Positions 1 through 6,873 are shown, counted from the stretch's first letter. The stretch: DNA of 7,997 bases from Alphaproteobacteria bacterium HGW-Alphaproteobacteria-13 (GCA_002842935.1 PHEM01000137.1:1-7997), one strand, 5' to 3'. Made by a program: numbers and translations. The notes: generated by a model from the sequence alone, not told the origin.

Positions 1-395
1 CCCGCGCCGATGCGCGCGGCAAGGTTCGGCAGGATGCGCACATGCGCGCGCGCGCCGGGAAAGCGCGCCGCGAGGTCGGCGAGCGGCACGCCCGCGAGGA
101 TCGACAACAGGTGGACGCCGCCGCCCACCGCCGGGGCGAGGTCTTCGGCGACGTCGCCAAGCTGCTGCGGCTTCATGCCCAGCATGATCCAGTCGGCCGC
201 ACCGCCCGCCGCCCGCCATTCGGCGAGCGAGGCGTAGAGCGCGACGCCCTCGCGCGGCGCGGCAAAGGGATCGACCACCGCGACCCGCGCCGGGTCCAGT
301 CCCGCCGCCAGCCAGCGGTCGAGCATCGCCCCGGCCATATTCCCGCATCCGACCAGCAGCAGCCGCCCGGAAAAATCCTTCAGGTTCGTCGTCAT
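1..395 (-). CDS. proC: Pyrroline-5-carboxylate reductase, N-terminal half (partial, 3' end outside window)
   Basis: ProC reduces 1-pyrroline-5-carboxylate to L-proline with NAD(P)H, the last step of proline synthesis, in the cytoplasm. The frame read leftward from the ATG at 395-393 stays open to the window edge, giving 131 residues of a protein that is usually about 270. Near the N-terminus is a Rossmann nucleotide-binding loop, VGCGNMAGAM (about residues 15-24). It is followed by LGMKPQQL (72-79), the family's V/G-x-KP segment, then SILAGVPLADL (98-108) and VRILPNLAARIGA (119-131), which matches the conserved VRxMPNxPA block with Leu replacing the usual Met. The start lies 19 bases after the stop of the phosphatase gene on the same strand, so co-transcription is likely. 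The Shine-Dalgarno sequence is weak (AAGAGA, about 12 bases upstream). Identification rests on several family motifs; only the end of the protein is unknown. Confidence 0.9.
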   Translation of the reverse strand, partial: MTTNLKDFSGRLLLVGCGNMAGAMLDRWLAAGLDPARVAVVDPFAAPREGVALYASLAEWRAAGGAADWIMLGMKPQQLGDVAEDLAPAVGGGVHLLSILAGVPLADLAARFPGARAHVRILPNLAARIGA

Positions 396-414
396 GTCGC
401 GTTCTGTCTCTTGT

Positions 415-2079
415 TTATCGGCAACTGCTGTCCGGTCCCGACAACAGGTCGAGACAGCGGCCGTCGACCTTGCTTTTGTCGAGCGGCAGGCCGATCAGCG
501 CGGCCAGCGTCGGCATGATGTCCACGGTCATCACCGCATTGGGCTGTTCGAAGCCCGCCATCCCCTTGCGCCAGAAGAGGATCGGCACGCGGCGGTCATA
601 ATCCCACACCGACCCGTGCGTCGCGGCAATGAACGTCGGTTCGGGTATCGGGGTGACGCGCGGCTTCAGCGCGATGATGAGATCGCCCGACCGCTGGGGA
701 TGATAGGAGGCGCGCAGCTTGTCCATCAGCGTCCAGACGTCGGCCGGACGCTTCGAGATCGCGTGCGCATCCAGTTCCTCGCGCGTCACCACGGCCTCGA
801 CCTGCGGATGCGCGCGCAGGCGCGGCAGGATTTCGGCGAGCGCCGCCTTGCGCTGCGCCGCCGTCAGCGTTTTTGCGAAATAATAGTCGCCGCCCTCGCC
901 ATAGAGCAAAGGCTGCGGCAGGCCGAGCTTTTCGGCGACCGCCTTGCCGACCGCGTCGGGATCGAGCGCGCGGTCCACGCGCTGCGCGTCCGGCCAGGCG
1001 TTCTGGCGGTTGCGTTCCGGAATGTCGTGCCCGCCATGGTCGGCGGTCAGCGCGACGACATAGTCGATCCCCGTCGCGTCGAGCCGCGCGAAGAATTCAC
1101 CGAGCTGGCGGTCGAGCCAGGCCATCTGGATGCACATTTCGGCGCCTTCGGTGCCTGTGAGATGGCCGACATAATCGGTCGCCGCAAGGCCGAGGATCAG
1201 AAGGTCGGTCGTCTCCCCCTCGCCCATCTTGCGCGCCTCGCGCAGCGCGGCGGCGGTCGCGAGCACGGCGCCGTCAGCCTCCGGCGACGTGAGGAAGCCG
1301 CGGAAGTCGCCCGCCTCGCGCGCCATGCGGCCCGTGCCGACCGACAGGTCGCTGTTGTCGAGTTTGATGGCCCTGTCCTGCCGGACGCAGTCGGCGGGCA
1401 GCGCCAGCGGTTCCCGCGCCTCGCCGATCGCGGCGGCGATCGCCGCGCCCGCCCGCTGCGCGGTCGGCGACAGCGTGACGCCGCGATAGCTGGTCAGGCC
1501 CGTGGGCGCGAGCCACATCAGCTCGTCGGCCTTGTGCCCGCCCATCATGATCGCGGAGCGGTCCTTGCCGGAAACCGAGACGACCTGCGCGCGCGAATCG
1601 CGGTCCTTCATCAGGTCGCCGAGCGTCGGGACCAGCAGATGCTTGACCGAAGGCGCATATTTGCCGGTTGCCGAGCTGGTGCCGGGCACCAGCTCGTCCT
1701 CAGCGCAATAGAGGCGCTTGTCCGTGCGCGCCATGCCCAGGTCGAAATAATGATTGGCGACGATGCCCGTATGCGCGGGATGGTTGCCGGTCAGGATCGT
1801 CGAATGGCCGGGGCAGGTCTCTGTCGCGCCATGCGCCTGATAACCCGCGGGAAAAACCGCCCCCGACGCCAGCCGCGCGAGACCGCCCGTGAAGCGCCCG
1901 CGATATTCAGCGAACAGATCGGCGGAGAATTGATCGACGGAGATCGCCACGATCAGCTTGGGCGGCGGCGTCGCGGCGGTTATGGCGGGGGCGGGAGCAT
2001 TGTCCTGTGCGTTGCCGGCGCTCGCCCCGGCAACGCAGAGCGCGGCGGCGGCGGCAGAGATCAGCGATTTGAGTTTCAC
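415..2079 (-). CDS. phoK: Secreted PhoK-like alkaline phosphatase (type I phosphodiesterase/nucleotide pyrophosphatase superfamily)
   Basis: This is a periplasmic or extracellular metal-dependent phosphomonoesterase that releases phosphate from organic esters. The 554 residues start with a signal peptide (MKLKSLISAAAAALCVAGASAGNAQ). The core follows: VAISVDQ with metal ligand D49, ATETCPGHSTILTG with the likely nucleophile T88, N109 in VANH, K172/R174 in GKDRSA, D302 and H306 in TDYVGH, D347/H348 in TADHGGHD, and H488 in ATHGS. As I recall them, the zinc-site and Thr/Asn/Lys/Arg residues of Sphingomonas PhoK (SPAP) fall within one to three positions of these, and total length is nearly the same. 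All catalytic residues appear present. The start is GTG at 2079-2077, chosen because a strong AAGGAGGA lies 8 bases upstream and the signal peptide begins there. Six cysteines remain after signal removal (89, 125, 231, 316, 542, 553), so disulfides are possible. Phosphate-starvation control is expected for the family, but no Pho box was identified. The gene precedes proC. Confidence 0.9.
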   Translation of the reverse strand: MKLKSLISAAAAALCVAGASAGNAQDNAPAPAITAATPPPKLIVAISVDQFSADLFAEYRGRFTGGLARLASGAVFPAGYQAHGATETCPGHSTILTGNHPAHTGIVANHYFDLGMARTDKRLYCAEDELVPGTSSATGKYAPSVKHLLVPTLGDLMKDRDSRAQVVSVSGKDRSAIMMGGHKADELMWLAPTGLTSYRGVTLSPTAQRAGAAIAAAIGEAREPLALPADCVRQDRAIKLDNSDLSVGTGRMAREAGDFRGFLTSPEADGAVLATAAALREARKMGEGETTDLLILGLAATDYVGHLTGTEGAEMCIQMAWLDRQLGEFFARLDATGIDYVVALTADHGGHDIPERNRQNAWPDAQRVDRALDPDAVGKAVAEKLGLPQPLLYGEGGDYYFAKTLTAAQRKAALAEILPRLRAHPQVEAVVTREELDAHAISKRPADVWTLMDKLRASYHPQRSGDLIIALKPRVTPIPEPTFIAATHGSVWDYDRRVPILFWRKGMAGFEQPNAVMTVDIMPTLAALIGLPLDKSKVDGRCLDLLSGPDSSCR

Positions 2080-2087
2080 GGGACGAC

Positions 2088-2095
2088 TCCTCCTT
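2088..2095 (-). promoter_or_regulatory. Strong ribosome binding site of the phoK-like gene
   Basis: Read on the minus strand this is AAGGAGGA, nearly a full anti-16S match, placed 8 bases before the GTG at 2079-2077. It decides the start: no better start codon precedes the signal peptide, and GTG would otherwise be doubtful. Confidence 0.8.
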
Positions 2096-2123
2096 GGCGG
2101 ACAGGCGCAAAATACGGCGCGGG

Positions 2124-2152
2124 CTGTCCTCTCGGCGAAAGGCGCCTATATG
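2124..2152 (+). promoter_or_regulatory. Candidate sigma-70-type promoter for dsbD-tlyA
   Basis: CTGTCC (2124-2129) and TATATG (2147-2152) are separated by exactly 17 bases. They match the consensus -35 at 3 of 6 positions and the -10 at 4 of 6. Transcription would begin near 2159, about 29 bases before the dsbD ATG. The element sits in the 108-base gap shared with the divergent phoK-like gene. The -35 match is weak, so this is a candidate only. Confidence 0.3.
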
Positions 2153-2187
2153 GCAAGCCTCCACAGGCGAAGAGCGGCGGGCGAAGG

Positions 2188-4260
2188 ATGAATTTGCGAT
2201 ATGGCGGCCTTGCGACGGCAATGGTGCGCGCGGCGCTGGCGCTGCTGGCGCTGGCGTCGCTCGCAGCCTGGCCCGCGCGCGCGGCCCAGACGCATATCGC
2301 GCCGCATCTCGTCGCCGAATCGACCGCGCCCGCGCCGGGCGGCGCCACCACTGTCGCGCTGACCATGACGCCCGCCAAGGGCTGGCACGGCTATTGGGTC
2401 AACGGCGGCGACGCGGGGTTCGGGCTGAAGGTCGAATGGAACGCCCCCGAAGGCGTGCGCGTCGGCGATTTCCGCTATCCGGTTCCCGACGCGCTGATCC
2501 TGTTCGGCATGATGAACCATGTCTATGAACATCCCTACGCGCTGCTGGCCGATGTCCATATCGACAAGGATATCGCACCGGGCACCGACCTGACGCTGTC
2601 GGGGATCGCCGACTGGCTCGCCTGCACCGACAAGGTCTGCGTTCCCGAGCGCGCCGTGATCTCCGTCGCGCTGAAGGCCGGGGACGGCGCCGTCCCCGCC
2701 GCATCGCGCACGCGCTTCGACGGCTGGCGCGCGCGGCTGCCGCAGCCGCTCGACCGTCCCGGGCGCTGGGAACGGCAGGGCGAAGCGGTGCGTTTCGCCA
2801 TCCCCCTGCCGCGCGGCACGGCGCTCGACGCCCCGCACCTGTTCGTGGAGACGAGCGATGTCGTCGACTATCCCGCCGCGCAGGCGTTCAGCCGCAACGG
2901 CGACGAGCTGATCGTCGAGACGAAGGCGAAGGGCACGGCGGAAGGACCCGTCGATGCGCTGCTGAAGCTCGCGGACGGGCGCGGGCTGACGATCCGCTTC
3001 GATCCCGGCGCGGTCCCGGCGGCAGGCGAGCGCATCGCGGCCAGCAAGGGCGCACAGGGCATCGACGGCGCGCTGTTCTGGACCGCGCTGGCGGGCGCGA
3101 TCATCGGCGGGCTGATCCTGAACCTGATGCCCTGCGTCTTCCCGATCCTCAGCCTGAAGGCGCTCAGCCTCGCGCGCTCGGGCGGCGAGGGCCGCGCGGC
3201 GAAGGTCGAGGCGCTGGCCTATACCGCGGGCGCGGTCGCCACGGCGCTGCTGCTCGGCGCGGCGCTGCTGGCCTTGCGCGCGGCGGGCGAGGAAGTCGGC
3301 TGGGCGTTCCAGCTTCAGCATCCGCTGAGCGTGCTGGCGCTGCTGATCCTCGCCGCCGCGATCACGCTCAACCTGCTCGGCGCGTTCGACCTGCCGTCCT
3401 TCGGCGGCGGGCAGGCGCTCGCGGCGCAAGGCGGCGCGGCGGGCGGTTTCTGGACCGGCGCGCTCGCCGCCTTCGTCGCGACGCCGTGCAGCGGACCGCT
3501 GCTCGGCGCGGCGCTCGGCGCGACGCTGGTGCTTCCGGCATGGGCGGCGCTGCCGATCTTCGGCGGGCTGGGGCTGGGGCTGGCGCTGCCTTTCCTCGCC
3601 GTCGGCTTCGTCCCCGCGCTACGCGCCCGCCTGCCCAGGCCGGGAGCGTGGATGGAGCGCTTTCGCAAATGGATGGCGCTGCCGATGGGACTGACGGCGC
3701 TCGCGCTGCTGTGGCTGCTGTGGCGGCAGCTCGGCGGCGGCGCAATGCTCGTCTGGCCGCTGATCGCCGTCACCATGGCCGTGGTGATGCTGTGGCATTA
3801 TGGCGCGATGCAGCGCGGCGACCGGCGCGCGTGGCTGCTCGCCGCGTCGGGGCTGCTGTTCCTCGGCAGCTTCGCGGGATCGGTGGTCGAGGTCGCGCGC
3901 GCCGAGCGGCAAGTCGCGGGCACAGGATCGAGCTTCTCGCCCGAAGCGCTGGCGAAGGCGCGCGCCACGGGGAAACCCGTCTTCGTCTATTTCACCGCCG
4001 ACTGGTGCCTGTCGTGCAAGGCCAATGAAGCAGGCGCGATCGAGCGCGCGGCCGTGCAGGCGGCCTTCGCCAGGGCGGGCGTCGTCACGCTGGTCGCCGA
4101 CTGGACGAGCGGCGACCCGGCGATCACGCGCACGCTGGCCGACCATGGCCGCAACAGCGTGCCGCTCTATCTCTGGTACGCGCCGGGCGCGGCGGCGCCC
4201 GACATGCTGCCGCAGATATTGACGCCGGGGCTGCTGATCGAGCGGGCGGGCGCGCGCTGA
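2188..4260 (+). CDS. dsbD: Protein-disulfide reductase, DsbD/ScsB type (thiol:disulfide interchange)
   Basis: This inner-membrane protein carries electrons from cytoplasmic thioredoxin to periplasmic thiol partners. From the ATG at 2188 it is 690 residues. A signal peptide (to about ARAAQ, residue 34) leads a periplasmic DsbD-alpha/ScsB-like beta domain with the cysteine pair C146/C151 (ACTDKVC). About eight hydrophobic segments follow (about 297-567), holding the transmembrane redox cysteines C315 in NLMPCVFPILSLK and C434 in ATPCSGPLLG. A C-terminal periplasmic thioredoxin domain has the CxxC pair C607/C610 in FTADWCLSCKANE. All six redox cysteines of the family are present. The frame stays open for 598 codons upstream over the antisense of the phosphatase gene, but that part has no family resemblance. 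An ATG at 2221 also begins a neat signal peptide and is a possible alternative start; AAGG abuts the 2188 ATG too closely to settle it. The stop overlaps the tlyA start. The exact subfamily (DsbD versus ScsB, and its partner) is inferred. Confidence 0.9.
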   Translation: MNLRYGGLATAMVRAALALLALASLAAWPARAAQTHIAPHLVAESTAPAPGGATTVALTMTPAKGWHGYWVNGGDAGFGLKVEWNAPEGVRVGDFRYPVPDALILFGMMNHVYEHPYALLADVHIDKDIAPGTDLTLSGIADWLACTDKVCVPERAVISVALKAGDGAVPAASRTRFDGWRARLPQPLDRPGRWERQGEAVRFAIPLPRGTALDAPHLFVETSDVVDYPAAQAFSRNGDELIVETKAKGTAEGPVDALLKLADGRGLTIRFDPGAVPAAGERIAASKGAQGIDGALFWTALAGAIIGGLILNLMPCVFPILSLKALSLARSGGEGRAAKVEALAYTAGAVATALLLGAALLALRAAGEEVGWAFQLQHPLSVLALLILAAAITLNLLGAFDLPSFGGGQALAAQGGAAGGFWTGALAAFVATPCSGPLLGAALGATLVLPAWAALPIFGGLGLGLALPFLAVGFVPALRARLPRPGAWMERFRKWMALPMGLTALALLWLLWRQLGGGAMLVWPLIAVTMAVVMLWHYGAMQRGDRRAWLLAASGLLFLGSFAGSVVEVARAERQVAGTGSSFSPEALAKARATGKPVFVYFTADWCLSCKANEAGAIERAAVQAAFARAGVVTLVADWTSGDPAITRTLADHGRNSVPLYLWYAPGAAAPDMLPQILTPGLLIERAGAR

Positions 4261-4997
4261 TGGCGAAGCAGCGCGCCGACCAGCTGCTCGTCGATCGCGG
4301 GCTGGCCGAAAGCCGCACGCGCGCGCAGGCGCTGATCCTCGCGGGGCTGGCCTTCGTCGGCGACCGCAAGATCGACAAGGCGGGGCAGCAGATCGCCGGG
4401 GATGCGGACGTCAGCGTCAAGGGCCGCGACCATCCATGGGTGTCGCGCGGCGGCATCAAGCTCGACCATGCGCTTTCCCACCTCGGCTGGGACGTCGCGG
4501 GCGCGGTGGCGATCGACGTCGGGTCCTCGACCGGCGGCTTCACCGACGTGCTGCTGTCGCGCGGCGCGGCGCGCGTCCATGCCGTCGATTCGGGCACCAA
4601 CCAGCTCGCGTGGAAGCTGCGGCAGGACGATCGCGTCATCGTCCACGAACAGACGAGCGCGCGCATCCTGACCGCCGACCATGTCCCCGAGCCTGTCGAC
4701 CTGATCGTCTGCGACGCGAGCTTCATCGCGCTCGCCAAAGTGCTGCCCGTGCCGATGGGCTTTGCGCGGGACGGCGCGCGGCTGGTCGCGCTGATCAAGC
4801 CGCAGTTCGAGGCGCAGCGCCACGAGGTCGGCAAGAAGGGCGTCGTGCGCGACCCGGCGGTCCACGCCCGCGTGTGCGCCGACGTGCGCGACTGGCTGGA
4901 AACACAGGGATGGAGCGTCCTCGATCTGGTGCGAAGCCCGATCACCGGACCGGAAGGCAATGTCGAATTCCTGATCGCCGCCGAAAAGCGGGGGTGA
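4260..4997 (+). CDS. tlyA: TlyA family rRNA (cytidine-2'-O)-methyltransferase
   Basis: TlyA methylates the 2'-O of cytidine in 16S and/or 23S rRNA using S-adenosylmethionine; in mycobacteria this affects capreomycin sensitivity. The 245 residues have an N-terminal S4 RNA-binding domain (RADQLLVDRGLAESRTRAQALILAG, about 5-29), then the FtsJ-like Rossmann methyltransferase fold. The conserved SRGGIKL gives K67, the SAM-binding loop is DVGSSTGGFTD (86-96), CDASFI gives D152, LIKPQFE gives K180 and GNVEFL gives E236, which completes the K-D-K-E catalytic tetrad. Length is slightly short of the roughly 270 residues typical of mycobacterial TlyA. The ATG shares its A with the last base of the dsbD TGA (TGATG) and has no convincing Shine-Dalgarno of its own, so translation is probably coupled to dsbD. 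Some family members are annotated as haemolysins, but nothing in the sequence indicates a toxin. Confidence 0.92.
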   Translation: MAKQRADQLLVDRGLAESRTRAQALILAGLAFVGDRKIDKAGQQIAGDADVSVKGRDHPWVSRGGIKLDHALSHLGWDVAGAVAIDVGSSTGGFTDVLLSRGAARVHAVDSGTNQLAWKLRQDDRVIVHEQTSARILTADHVPEPVDLIVCDASFIALAKVLPVPMGFARDGARLVALIKPQFEAQRHEVGKKGVVRDPAVHARVCADVRDWLETQGWSVLDLVRSPITGPEGNVEFLIAAEKRG

Positions 4998-5018
4998 CAG
5001 GCCTCCCATCTCATCCCT

Positions 5019-5121
5019 CGTCATGCTGAACTTGTTTCAGCATCCATGGCCTGACGGTGTGGCAGGTGCCGCGTAAACCGAAAGAACGGACCATGGATGC
5101 TGAAACAAGTTCAGCATGACG
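5019..5121. repeat. Long perfect inverted repeat (31-base arms), REP/BIME-like, between tlyA and tspO
   Basis: Bases 5019-5049 and 5091-5121 are exact reverse complements, separated by a 41-base loop. Each arm is itself a hairpin: ATGCTGAA pairs with TTCAGCAT around the loop CTTGT (5023-5043 in the left arm). It starts 21 bases after the tlyA stop, so a transcript could fold into one long stem or two small ones. It may help end or stabilise the dsbD-tlyA message, but there is no terminal T run as in a classical terminator. This nested arrangement matches dispersed palindromic elements common in sphingomonad genomes. The rest of the 4998-5244 gap, 5122-5244, holds no recognisable gene or promoter. 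Confidence 0.9.
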
Positions 5122-5244
5122 GAAAGGGGAAGACGGGAGCCGATTCCCGCAAACGGCGTCACCGCCCGAAAAGCGAAGCGCTTGACGATGCGCGCATGAG
5201 CCGCGACACCGTTTCCAACAGATTCGCGCAAAGGACGAGAGCGC

Positions 5245-5796
5245 ATGAGCGAGATTGCGACACCCGGCCAGCTACGCATGTCCTATTGGCGCTGGGCGAT
5301 GTTCACGGTGCCCGCGATCGTGCTGCTCGGCAGCCTGTCGGGGCTGCTTTCCAACAGCGGTTACGGCAACCGCTGGTTCGCCGCGCTCGACCTGCCCGCG
5401 ATCACGCCGCCGGGATGGGTGTTCGCCACCGTCTGGCCGCTCCTCTATGTCTGCCTCGGCCTGTCGCTGGCGATGGTGCTGCACGCGCGCGGGGCAAAGG
5501 GGCGCGGCTTCGCGCTGCTGCTGTTCTTCGTGCAGCTTGCCGCCAACTTTGCCTGGTCGCCGCTTTTCTTCGGTGCGCATCAGGTGACGACCGGGCTTTA
5601 CCTGATCATCTTCATCCTGATGGTCGCGGTCGCGACCGCCCTTGCCTTTGCGCCGATCCGCAAGGCGGCGGCATGGCTGCTCGCCCCCTATATCCTGTGG
5701 CTGGGTTTTGCGGCGCTGCTCAATTTCCAGATCGACGCGCGCAATCCCAACGCCGAAGCCCTTGTCCCCGCCGCCGCGAGCACCCAGATAGGGTGA
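5245..5796 (+). CDS. tspO: TspO/MBR family tryptophan-rich membrane protein
   Basis: TspO proteins are five-helix membrane proteins that bind porphyrins or cholesterol. Bacterial members are linked to tetrapyrrole handling and to stress or oxygen responses. The 183 residues contain five hydrophobic segments at about 18-36, 58-80, 86-108, 114-136 and 141-162. Family landmarks are the first loop with NRWFAALDLPAITPPGWVF (42-60), VWPLLY (63-68), NFAWSPLFFG (101-110), and PYILWLGFAALLNF (148-161). The length is somewhat above the family's usual 150-165 because of a 15-residue polar N-terminus and a 20-residue C-terminal tail. The start at 5245 is supported by AAGGA 9 bases upstream. The ubiK gene follows after 37 bases on the same strand. 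No heme or photosynthesis genes are nearby, so its ligand and role here cannot be inferred from context. Confidence 0.92.
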   Translation: MSEIATPGQLRMSYWRWAMFTVPAIVLLGSLSGLLSNSGYGNRWFAALDLPAITPPGWVFATVWPLLYVCLGLSLAMVLHARGAKGRGFALLLFFVQLAANFAWSPLFFGAHQVTTGLYLIIFILMVAVATALAFAPIRKAAAWLLAPYILWLGFAALLNFQIDARNPNAEALVPAAASTQIG

Positions 5797-5833
5797 CGGC
5801 AAAAGGGGCACTCTCCCCACGAAGGAATGGACC

Positions 5834-6118
5834 ATGCAAAGCGAGAACCGCATTTTCGACGATCTGGCCAAGATGATGAACGGCATCGCCGGGACCGTCG
5901 CGGGCGCGGGCCGCGAGGCCGAGGCCGCGATGCGCGAGCGCGCGAAGGAATGGATCGGCCGCATGGACTTCGTCAGCCGCGAAGAATTCGAGGCCGTGAA
6001 GCAGATGGCCGCCACCGCGCGCGCCGAGGCCGAAGCGCTGAAGGCGCGGCTCGACAAGCTGGAAGGCGCGGGGAAGGCGGCGGCGAAGTCCGCGCCGCGC
6101 AAGCCAAAAGCGGAATAG
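5834..6118 (+). CDS. ubiK: UbiK (YqiC/BMFP) accessory factor of ubiquinone biosynthesis
   Basis: UbiK binds UbiJ and membranes and assists the soluble Ubi complex that makes ubiquinone; older annotations call it a membrane-fusogenic BMFP protein. The 94 residues match the family in length and layout. There is an amphipathic N-terminal helix (FDDLAKMMNGIAG, about 8-20), the block MDFVSREEFEAVKQMAATAR (44-63) and a coiled coil running into LKARLDKLEG (69-78), where the family has its REEFD...LEARLxxLE signature. An Ala/Lys-rich basic tail follows (79-94). The start at 5834 has GAAGGA 7 bases upstream. tspO lies 37 bases before it on the same strand, and a GC-rich inverted repeat directly follows the stop. 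The protein is short and low in complexity, so the name rests on the coiled-coil signature and length rather than on catalytic residues. Confidence 0.85.
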   Translation: MQSENRIFDDLAKMMNGIAGTVAGAGREAEAAMRERAKEWIGRMDFVSREEFEAVKQMAATARAEAEALKARLDKLEGAGKAAAKSAPRKPKAE

Positions 6119-6122
6119 CCAT

Positions 6123-6202
6123 TCGTCGCCCCCGCGCAGGCGGGGGCCGGTGGAAACCTTGCGCGACGCCGATAGCGGCCCCCGCCTGCGCGGGGGCGAC
6201 GA
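6123..6202. repeat. GC-rich inverted repeat pair (27-base perfect arms) between ubiK and ybjN
   Basis: Bases 6123-6149 and 6176-6202 are exact reverse complements with a 26-base spacer. Each arm is also a hairpin by itself: GCCCCCGC and GCGGGGGC close on a GCAG loop (6128-6147 in the left arm). It begins 5 bases after the ubiK stop and ends 50 bases before ybjN, filling most of that gap. It could act as a structured 3' end or mRNA-stability element. It has no T run, so it is not called a terminator. A single diverged copy of the unit lies at 7932-7956. Confidence 0.9.
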
Positions 6203-6252
6203 TTTCAGGCGCATGACTCGCCACCCGGCCAAACACCCGCTAAAGCCCCCGC

Positions 6253-6759
6253 ATGAGTGACGATATCTACGACGATGACGACGGCCAGGACGCGGCGCCG
6301 ATGGAGATGCTGGCGTCCTATTTCGCCGCGCACGACTGGCCGCACGAGATGGTCGGCGAGGACGAGATCGTCGCCACCGCGCAGGGAAGCTGGACCACTT
6401 ACGAACTGCGCGCGGTGTGGCGCGCGGACGACGGCGTCATCCAGCTGCTCGCCTTCCCCGACATCCGCGTCGTCGAGGACAAGCGCGCCGTCGCCCACGA
6501 GGCGTTGGCGCTGATCAACGAACAGCTGTGGCTCGGCCATTTCGAGCTATGGTCGAACAGCGGCGCCATCTTGTTCCGCCACGGCATGCTGCTGGGCAGC
6601 GACGCCGCGCTGCCGCTGGAGCTGGCCGAAACATTGGTCGAAAGCGCGATCGACGAATGCGAGCGCTTCTATCCCGTGTTCCAGTTCGTGCTGTGGGGCG
6701 GCAAGACCCCCGCCGAAGCGCTGGCCGCCTCGCTGATCGAGACGCGCGGGGAGGCGTAA
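6253..6759 (+). CDS. YbjN domain-containing protein
   Basis: This is a 168-residue soluble protein of the YbjN family (bacterial sensory-transduction-regulator-like fold, related to type III secretion chaperone folds). The molecular function is not established for most members; E. coli YbjN affects motility and stress phenotypes. Visible landmarks are an acidic N-terminus (MSDDIYDDDDGQD), the segment MLASYFAAHDWPHEMVGEDEIVA (19-41), aromatic-rich strands including YELRAVWRADDGVIQLLAF (50-68), LINEQLWLGHFELWSNSGAILFRHG (87-111), and the C-terminal block ESAIDECERFYPVFQFVLWGGKTPAEAL (130-157), which is characteristic of alphaproteobacterial members. No signal peptide or membrane segment is present. 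No clear Shine-Dalgarno precedes the ATG at 6253, and no other start fits better. It is co-directed with ubiK but 134 bases away, across an inverted repeat, so it may have its own promoter. Confidence 0.85.
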   Translation: MSDDIYDDDDGQDAAPMEMLASYFAAHDWPHEMVGEDEIVATAQGSWTTYELRAVWRADDGVIQLLAFPDIRVVEDKRAVAHEALALINEQLWLGHFELWSNSGAILFRHGMLLGSDAALPLELAETLVESAIDECERFYPVFQFVLWGGKTPAEALAASLIETRGEA

Positions 6760-6773
6760 GGCCGACCTTTCCG

Positions 6774-6860
6774 CCGTTCGCGCTGAGCTTGTCGAAGCGC
6801 CGTCCTTTTCTTGCGACGTCGGAAAGAAGAACGGTCCTTCGACAAGCTCAGGACGAACGG
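6774..6860. repeat. Inverted repeat (30-base arms) between convergent ybjN and beta-helix genes
   Basis: Arms 6774-6803 and 6831-6860 are reverse complements at 26 of 30 positions, with a 27-base spacer. The core CTGAGCTTGTCGAAG is identical in both. The four differing positions form two pairs flanking the core (CG...CG in the left arm, TC...GA in the right arm read as reverse complement), so each arm keeps its own small stem. It starts 14 bases after the ybjN stop and ends 13 bases before the stop of the minus-strand gene. It therefore separates two converging genes and may serve as a bidirectional transcription barrier. The core is a familiar dispersed repeat of alphaproteobacterial genomes. 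Confidence 0.88.
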
Positions 6861-6873
6861 CATTTGGGCTGTG

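Noticed and set aside
2109..2114. TATTTT on the minus strand as a -10 box for the phoK-like gene
   Set aside because: No acceptable -35 hexamer is found at 16-18 bases, and the match itself is only partial.
394..2187. A plus-strand frame open for 598 codons in front of dsbD, antisense to the phosphatase gene
   Set aside because: It has no family resemblance, a composition rich in Arg/His/Gly/Ala typical of GC-rich shadow frames, and lies opposite a gene with complete catalytic motifs. It is a by-product of scarce stop codons and not an extended or fused dsbD.
2146..3429. A 427-codon minus-strand frame opposite dsbD
   Set aside because: It is a shadow frame with Arg/Gln/Ala-rich low-complexity translation and no domain, opposite a well-supported gene.
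5182..5210. TTGACG at 5182-5187 as -35 of a tspO promoter
   Set aside because: The hexamer is good, but the sequence 17 bases on (GACACC region) does not resemble a -10 box.
5097..5876. A 259-codon plus-strand frame beginning MLKQVQHDG and the minus-strand frame at 5037-5279 containing MLNLFQHPW
   Set aside because: These residues are simply the translation of the palindromic repeat at 5019-5121 and the remainder is out of frame with tspO. Such strings are a common annotation artefact of this repeat.
6123..6202. Rho-independent terminator after ubiK
   Set aside because: The stem is very strong but no T run follows either arm, and the same unit occurs upstream of a gene at 7932-7956, so it is classed as a dispersed repeat.
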